Assembly (NCBI RefSeq): GCF_001625195.1
Contig: NC_054390.1
Location: 9,273,222 to 9,337,221, forward strand
From: Drechmeria coniospora
Taxonomy: Eukaryota > Ascomycota > Sordariomycetes > Hypocreales > Ophiocordycipitaceae
Reading direction: 5' to 3'
DNA length: 64,000 bases
The translations under genes were made by a program, and so were the position numbers. This document shows positions 58,080-64,000 of the stretch, piece after piece. Under the pieces are notes generated by a model. That model saw only the letters and a list, made by a program, of their open reading frames with translations, did not search any database and was not told the origin of the DNA. The number at the start of each line of letters is the position of its first letter. Position 1 is the stretch's first letter.

Positions 58080-59287
58080 ATGGCGGCCGCCCGGGACATC
58101 TCTCGCCAAGCAAGGGCCTTGGGTCGAGCGTCGTGGCACCTGCGCGTGGCGCCGGCATGTGCCAGGAGGTTCGCGTCCACCGGCGTCGGCCAAGCTCGTG
58201 CCGTGCCGCACGCCGACCTGACGGAGCTCGAATCCACCACCGCCTTCACCGCTCCCGCGCCGGACCAGAAGACGACCGAGGCCTTCATGGCGGCGCGGGA
58301 CGCCGACGCGAACGGGCGTCGGCTCCCCGGAAACCGGTAGGTGCCCGGAACAAAGTGTCGACTCGGCCCGGCCCCCGCCTCGACTGACAAGGCACCACCA
58401 AGATACCAGTATCACCCGCCAAAGTACTATCGCGGACCCCTTCATCCCGTTCAGATGCCTCCGTCCTCGGATCCCACGGCGCGAGACTTTGTGCCGGGCC
58501 CGTTCAACTTTCCTCGGCTGAAGCACACGTACGACGGCACGATTGCCCCCGACCTGATGACCCTCACCTACACGCACGTGCCGCCCGGCTCGCGGCCGGC
58601 GGAGTCGCAGAAGGGCAACCTCAGGGAGTGGGACGGCTCCTCGCCGTATCACAAGAACCGCCCGCGCCGAGGACCCCGCGGCGGCGGCTCCTCGCGGCTC
58701 GGCATCCTCGAGCGTGACATCAAGTGGAACAACATCCCCGAGATCGAAGCCGTCACCGTCAACTCGTACGCCCCGCTCGCCGCCGACAACAAGGAGTATC
58801 TCCACGTCGCCCGCGCCGCCGTGCAGGCCATCACCGGTGCCTACCCCGAAGTGACGACGGTGAAGCACAACGTCCTCCAGTGGGGCGTTCGGAAGGGGGC
58901 CAAGACGGGCGCCAAGGTGACGCTTCGCGGCGGTGCCGCCTACGAGTTTGTCGACAAGCTCGTCACCCTCGTTCTCCCCAAGATCAAGGACTGGACCGGC
59001 ATCAAGGCGACGACGGGCGACGATTCGGGCAACCTCGCCTTTGGCATGAAGCCCGAGTGGATGGCCTTTTTCCCCGAGATCGAATTCAACTACGACGTGA
59101 GCTTCCGAGGAAAAGGGCCGTCGAGGCAACCGGACGAACGTGCGCGCTGACGTGCTGCTAGATGTACCCGCCCAAGCTGATGCCCGGCTGCCACATTTTC
59201 ATCCACACCTCCGGCACGTCGGACAGGCAAGGACGCCTGCTGATGGAGGCGCTGGGGTTCCCATTTCACGGCAAGATTACGCATTAG
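58080..59287 (+). CDS. MRPL7: Mitochondrial large-subunit ribosomal protein uL5m (MRPL7)
   Basis: A nuclear-encoded L5-family protein of the mitochondrial large ribosomal subunit. Exons 58080-58336, 58403-59096 and 59162-59287 give 358 residues. The first 35 residues (MAAARDISRQARALGRASWH and so on) are rich in Arg/Ala/Ser with no acidic residue after Asp6, a typical matrix-targeting presequence. The L5 fold appears from about residue 180 on: IPEIEAVTVNSY, AITGAYPEVTTVKHNV, GAKVTLRGGAAYEFVDKLVT, NLAFGMKPEWMAFFPEIEFN and the last exon MYPPKLMPGCHIFIHTSG. The final splice places Met-Tyr-Pro directly after FNYD, as in relatives. It is convergent with FES1, with about 290 bases between stops. Confidence 0.94.
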
Positions 59288-59574
59288 CGGCTCGCACATG
59301 CACCGTCACCAGAAGCGATGGGAAAATAAACCTTTGACGTGGGAAGATGTGGCATAGAATATGCATGTACGAATATGCAGGGTACGAATATGCATGTACT
59401 TGTAAACGCTGTACTTTAAGTATCTCCTCGTGCGGGTCTCTCATCATCATCATCATCATCTACAGCAAGTACGTACTGTCACCTGCTTCCGCTCCGGGAC
59501 CGATCCGCATGGCTCAATGACGCCCCAACGCCGTCCAATGCAATGCAACGATGAACACGGCAAGAAAACTGCTG

Positions 59575-60225
59575 TCAAGAGGCCTTGGCCTTTTCGCGAA
59601 GCGCATGCATAATCTCGTCGACGGCGGCCATGTCCGTCGCGTCGACGGTGCTCGTCGCGTGGCCGGCCTTGGTCAGCTCCTCGGCGCACAGGTCCATCGA
59701 GGGCTGGTAATTCCTGCAGGCCGAGCTCAGGGCGTAGACGGCCTTTCTCCTCACGTCCACGTGCTCCTGCTCCCCGACGGCCATCCGGACCAGCGGGGCA
59801 AGGCCGCCGACGGCGAAGAGCCGCTCCTGCGTGCGCTCGTTGTTCTGGACGGCGGTGCCGATGCACCAGGCCGCCATCTTGCGCAGCTCCGCCTCGTCCG
59901 ACCGGAGCTGCTCCAGCAGCGGCGTCCAGAGGCCGAGGTTGGCAATGTTGTTGGCGTTGTCGAGGCTCTCGATGAGCTGCTCAAAGTTGTCAAACGCGAC
60001 GAGCTTGTCCTCGAGGGAGACGTCGTCCGAGAGGGGGGCCGAGATGACGTCGATCGAGGCCTTCATGAGGTCCGCGTCCGAGGGACCGCCCATGATGGCG
60101 GCCATGATCTCGGGCGTGAGGTTGCTGGTGCCCGCGGGCTGCGCCGGCGACGCCGAGGAGTCGTTGGCCGTCGGCGTGTTTTCGATGCTCCAGCGGAGAA
60201 GCTCGTTTAGGCGCTTGTCCCCCAT
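59575..60225 (-). CDS. FES1: Hsp70 nucleotide exchange factor Fes1
   Basis: Fes1 is a cytosolic exchange factor that releases ADP from Hsp70 (Ssa) and promotes handover of misfolded clients. It is a single exon of 216 residues from the ATG at 60225. The N-terminus MGDKRLNELLRWSIENT is the Fes1 signature start. The following TSNLTPEIMAAIMGGPSDAD segment and the armadillo-like helices LVAFDNFEQLIESLDNANNI, RKMAAWCIGTAVQNNERTQE and RKAVYALSSACRNYQPSMDL match the family. The reading frame is open upstream with another in-frame ATG at 60324, but that extension lacks family resemblance, so the later start is preferred. No introns are seen. Confidence 0.95.
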   Translation of the reverse strand: MGDKRLNELLRWSIENTPTANDSSASPAQPAGTSNLTPEIMAAIMGGPSDADLMKASIDVISAPLSDDVSLEDKLVAFDNFEQLIESLDNANNIANLGLWTPLLEQLRSDEAELRKMAAWCIGTAVQNNERTQERLFAVGGLAPLVRMAVGEQEHVDVRRKAVYALSSACRNYQPSMDLCAEELTKAGHATSTVDATDMAAVDEIMHALREKAKAS

Positions 60226-63200
60226 GTTGATTGTGCGCCGGCAAGTGTCTGTTTGTTTGCTTTCAACGGTAGAGGGATTTGTCCAGTTGGATTGCCAGCC
60301 TTGTGTCGTTGCAGGGTCAACCAACGTCCAGGTACTATGCCGTTGCGAACTTTGATTTTCTTGTCGTCGGGGTGAAGTCGACCAAGTATTCTGGAATCTT
60401 CACGAAGGGTCCATTCGGAGCCATAAACGGCTTAGTGCCGTGTGTTTGCGTTGGCCGTCCGTACCTGTATTTACACACTGTACAAGTAGTTGTACTCCGT
60501 ACTCTATATGAAGTACAGTTTACAGGTAGGGTAGGGGTATACAGTACATGTACATGTAATCCGTAGGTAAGTAAGTATTAATACGGAGTACTCCGTAAGC
60601 AAGACATGAATCAAGTACTGAAGTACTCCGTACTTACGTGTAATTGCATGAACAGAGTATTGATTATTACTGTGTACGGAGCAGACACGTACGGCTCCCG
60701 AGTACTCATCGATTGCCATCACCAGCCAAGATGGGATCAAGACTCTACCCAAACTCAGATTCGGTGGTGAACCCATGAAATGGGAACCGAAATGGCCGTC
60801 CTTGGCGAGGCAAGGAGTCAGTCGCCGGGCTCATTGCCGAAATGATGACGCACGCCGTGCTGCCTTGTTCGACCAGAGGCCAACCTTCGAATTCGATTGC
60901 TCTGCCGGCCTCACACAGGCGGCGAAAAGTGTACGCACCGGACATTCGAACCAGCAGCCGCGGTTGCTTCCATCGAATTCATTGTGAAAAAAAAAGAGAC
61001 TGCTTTCCGAGGCGTCGTGGCCAATGCGAAGGCGCCGAATGAACAAAATTCGTTCGCCTCGTCAACAACCAGCGTTGCCGTGTATAGGACGAGAGGCTTG
61101 TTCATCGGCTCATGGGGTGTTGTACCATACGCGACGTGTACACGACGACGTCTCAGGACCGGCCACAGGGAACGATGGACGAGTTTTCTCGCCGTCGTTC
61201 CATCGAGAACTGTGAGCCGAGGAATTGAGGCTTCGCGTGTGCACACCGTTTGCCTCGCATATTTTGGGCGACTGAAACATGTCCCTCCAGATCCGGCGGC
61301 GGTCCGAGGCACACTGACGCCAGGTATGGATGCTTATCATGGCGGCAATACGTTCCTATCGAGAATTCTGCATCACCGTTGCTCGGGCTCTCAGGCAGCA
61401 GAATAAAAGGAGTGGCGCCACGCGCTTTGCCGTCGTTCTATGCGTTGTCATGCGCTGCGCCGCCTCCCTAAGCTATGCCAATGGCAGCCTCGGCCCCCCT
61501 CATTGGGGGGGGGGGGGGGGGTTGCGGTCCTCACTCCCAATTACTGGGTAGGCATGAGGTGACGGCATCTATGCCTGCATCATGTCCAGTGGACAGGCCG
61601 TGCCTTTACCACATCCCTGCCCTAGGAACTCGAGACGGGGAACATGCGGCACAGGCGGCCCCCAGCGCCGGTGTCTTACTCCAGAGACAGCCATCTTAGC
61701 TGGAGATGATGATTCTCGAGCATGTCGCACACCCAAACCTCGAGTCACCAACCAATCGATGGCGCCAAATTACCCCTTGTCATCGAACATGAATTCGAAG
61801 TCGATGTTTCCCTCGTTGGCTCTCGCCTTGCCCCTTGCCATGGTGTAGCGTTCGACCCTCCCGGTTGCCAGCGAGAAGCGAGACCTGCGCGTGCATACCA
61901 GGTACGTGTTGAGAGCCTCACATCACGATGTCCAACTTCTCGCCAACGAGATCCGCCAACTTGGTGCGTACAAAGGTAGGATCCAACTTTCGAGGTACTG
62001 GCTGTCGTGACATGTCCTTGCTGCGCTGGGCTCTTCTAGTACCGACTACCGATGCTGGCATTGCGAAGCATGGTCAGATTCAACGTCCTGCACCTGGTAC
62101 AGAGACTAGGCGGCATCTGACACGCACATATGCAGCTCGGTATTATGACTGCCATGGACACCGGATTGCAGATGCCCATGACGAGCTACGCAAGTACTTG
62201 TACTGCACCTACCTAATACCATTGTACAACGTCGGTTCGTGCCAGGTTTCAACTCGATAAATACTACCGACATGCTGTAGTTGCAAGTGCATACTACGAG
62301 TAGGTGGGTACACAAGCAACTACGGAGCATTACAAGGGTACTTAATACTGCCTGCTACAGTCTACGGTACCACCGCTAACTTGACACCCAGTACTCGTTG
62401 ATTGTAGGTGTACAGAATGTTGGTGCCCATCTCCAATAATACATCGTAATCATTACGTACCAACACCACACCGCGGCACATGAACACTGCTAGGTACCTT
62501 ACCAGTTAGCACCTTGCGCTTGTCTCGCAAGTACGTGTCGACAGACGAACTGGCGGGACACTTGTTCCGGGTACCTCCATCGGCATCGCGCGCGCAGAAC
62601 ACATGCGTACGCGTCTTTCTAGGCATGCATGGTGTTGCAGAGCGCGAAGATGGAACCCAGCAGGCAGCTCTCTGTCGCCCGACACGATGGTGCGTCGCCG
62701 AGGCCTGATTGCTACCACTGAGAGCTGACGATGGGGGACGACGGTCCACTGTCGGCGTGCCAAGTTCCCCCCAGCCACAATTATTGGCCCATGGGTGGTC
62801 ACCAAACGTCCAATACGAGCACCACCTCGCCTACAAGTACAGTGCAAGTACGCATGATGCATACGGGTACTCCTACACCTATTAGTGCCCCTACTGTACA
62901 ACGTTGTTCTCCGCGGCACATGCACATGATGTACTGTACAACTAATACCTGTAGGTGTAAGTAAGTACTTGTACTGTAGGCAGGCAGCACTGTACGGTAC
63001 CATGCTAATACTGTACACCCGACGACGCTACTCGTTCTTGTGTGTACTTACGTGTAACATGTACTCTGTAGATTTCAAGTACCTGCAACATGTACTCTGT
63101 AGATGTAAATTACGTGTTAATGAATGTACTCCGCAGATGTAAAGTACCTGTACATGTACTCCCTACTGTACGGTCCTTAGGTACTGTACAATAAGTACAA

Positions 63201-63633
63201 TACGGAGTACGGAGTACTGTATTACTTGTTGCACCCACACACTGTACGTACGAATGCTCCTCCTGTTCCTTGTGCCCCCTTGATTTCTGCCCGTTTGCCC
63301 GCCCACCCCCCCAACCCGGCAGGCGGTGTCTCACCGTCCCCCATTCGAGCCCACAACTTTCCGTGACATGGGCCGTCGTCAGCGAGCCCCCCCCCCCAGC
63401 GGATGTACTTCCCTCCTTTCTCCCCTCCACACCAGCAGGTTCTCCTTCTTCAACCTCACCCACCCCCGTACTCTCCAAAGCCTTCCACCATCGAGCCCGT
63501 CCCACGACTCTTCCTCCATCACTCACGCAAACTTTTCCCGAAACGTGAGCCTCGACCGCCGCTGCCCCCCGTCTCCTTTCGACCTTCCTGCTAAATTTCG
63601 TCCCCAACCAGCCGTCAACCGCACTCAACAGCC
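60226..63633. other. Intergenic region upstream of FES1 and actin
   Basis: Palindromic-word clusters are at about 60470-60680, 62170-62530 and 62830-63240. A 17-base G run is at 61505-61521. The stretch 60760-61480 has several open frames of 130-170 codons on both strands but no recognisable protein. From about 63250 to 63630 the top strand is strongly C/T-rich (runs of C at 63390-63401 and many TCC/CTT words), the expected promoter and leader of the highly expressed actin gene. Confidence 0.55.
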
Positions 63634-64000
63634 ATGGAGGGTACGTTCCGTGCCCGTGACACCGCACCTGCATCCCCTTCCCCCCCATGCCGCGCGTCCG
63701 ACCGTCGTCGGATCCATGGCCTTTCCGTTGCTGATCCATCTCGTGGCCGCAGAAGAAGTTGCCGCCCTCGTCATCGACAATGGGTAAGCTTCCCCGCCCT
63801 CCCCATGGCCGCCTCGCTCGCACCCGTCGTCCCCGCGGCGCACACGACGCTCGTGGCATCGGCATGGCCGTGATGCCGAGGCCCGGACGGCGAGCACCCT
63901 GAAGCTCGGAATCGGAAGAAGCTGACCTCGACGACAGTTCGGGCATGTGCAAGGCCGGCTTCGCCGGTGATGACGCCCCCCGAGCTGTTTTCCGTGAGTA
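63634..64000 (+). CDS. ACT1: Actin, 5' part (runs off the window)
   Basis: Actin is the cytoskeletal ATPase. Exon 1 is only 7 bases (63634-63640, ATGGAGG). Exon 2 is 63753-63783 and exon 3 is 63938-63993, followed by a GTGAGTA donor at the window edge. Spliced, the start reads [20 protein letters not shown] then [11 protein letters not shown], essentially identical to known fungal actins, including the DNGSGMCKAG phosphate-binding loop. The tiny first exon and clustered 5' introns are the familiar filamentous-fungal actin layout. About 90 % of the coding sequence lies beyond position 64000. Confidence 0.97.

Noticed and set aside
60897..61406. 169-codon + frame and 133-codon - frame upstream of actin
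   Set aside because: They overlap each other, have no motif, and neither has a convincing start context or splice structure.
1..64000. tRNA, 5S rRNA and spliceosomal RNA genes
   Set aside because: I looked by eye for the tRNA B-box (GGTTCGANTCC) and for remembered 5S and U6 cores and found none convincing. A covariance-model scan would be needed to exclude them.

Overview
The window is nuclear DNA of a filamentous ascomycete. The genes carry many short (about 50-120 bp) spliceosomal introns with GT...CTAAC/CTGAC...AG signals. The protein set is eukaryotic and fungal: CSE1, CENP-I/Mis6, Tsc2, GSK-3, Tom40, CBP80, Fes1 and actin with its fungal intron layout. Base composition is moderately GC-rich. 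Protein style and the abundance of TACTCCGTA/TACGGAGTA words between genes suggest a Sordariomycete, perhaps Hypocreales, but this placement is a guess; I cannot name a genus.

Layout, left to right: a gene-poor 3.5 kb; an unrecognised PH-like/coiled-coil protein (+, 3569-5751); exportin CSE1 (-, 6396-9700); tuberin/Tsc2 RapGAP (+, 11717-16645); centromere protein CENP-I/Mis6 (+, 17859-20485); CAF16-type ABC ATPase (-, 20874-21734); DNA polymerase delta subunit 2 (+, 22531-24276); an F-box-like/2EXR-type protein (-, 24638-26056); an RFTS-domain protein resembling the Raf2/DIM-7 heterochromatin factors (+, 27665-29873); cap-binding CBP80 (-, 30450-33048); GSK-3 kinase (-, 35360-36863); a 10.5 kb stretch without a supportable gene; a 6-phosphofructo-2-kinase whose bisphosphatase active-site His is replaced (-, 47351 to about 49349 or beyond); Tom40 (+, 50573-51766); a ubiquitin-specific protease (-, 52822-55720); mitochondrial ribosomal protein uL5m (+, 58080-59287); Hsp70 exchange factor Fes1 (-, 59575-60225); and the 5' end of actin (+, from 63634, running off the window).

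This is a housekeeping neighbourhood with no pathway cluster. Themes are nuclear transport and RNA (CSE1, CBP80), chromosome function (CENP-I, Pol delta, RFTS protein), growth and metabolic signalling (Tsc2, GSK-3, PFK-2), and mitochondrial biogenesis (Tom40, uL5m). Gene density is about one per 4 kb.

The non-genic DNA is the unusual part. It is crowded with short palindromic words built from GTACGGA/TACTCCG, ATGTACAT and AAGTACTT, and it carries GTAAGTA-type tetranucleotide arrays, long G/C homopolymers and small tandem repeats. It also holds a 90 bp imperfect hairpin at 57478-57567 with a diverged half-copy at 26974-27026. No secreted toxin, biosynthetic cluster, transposase, rRNA, tRNA or CRISPR array was recognised. 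Exon coordinates below were read by eye and checked for frame; where totals are given, they divide by three and match family lengths.
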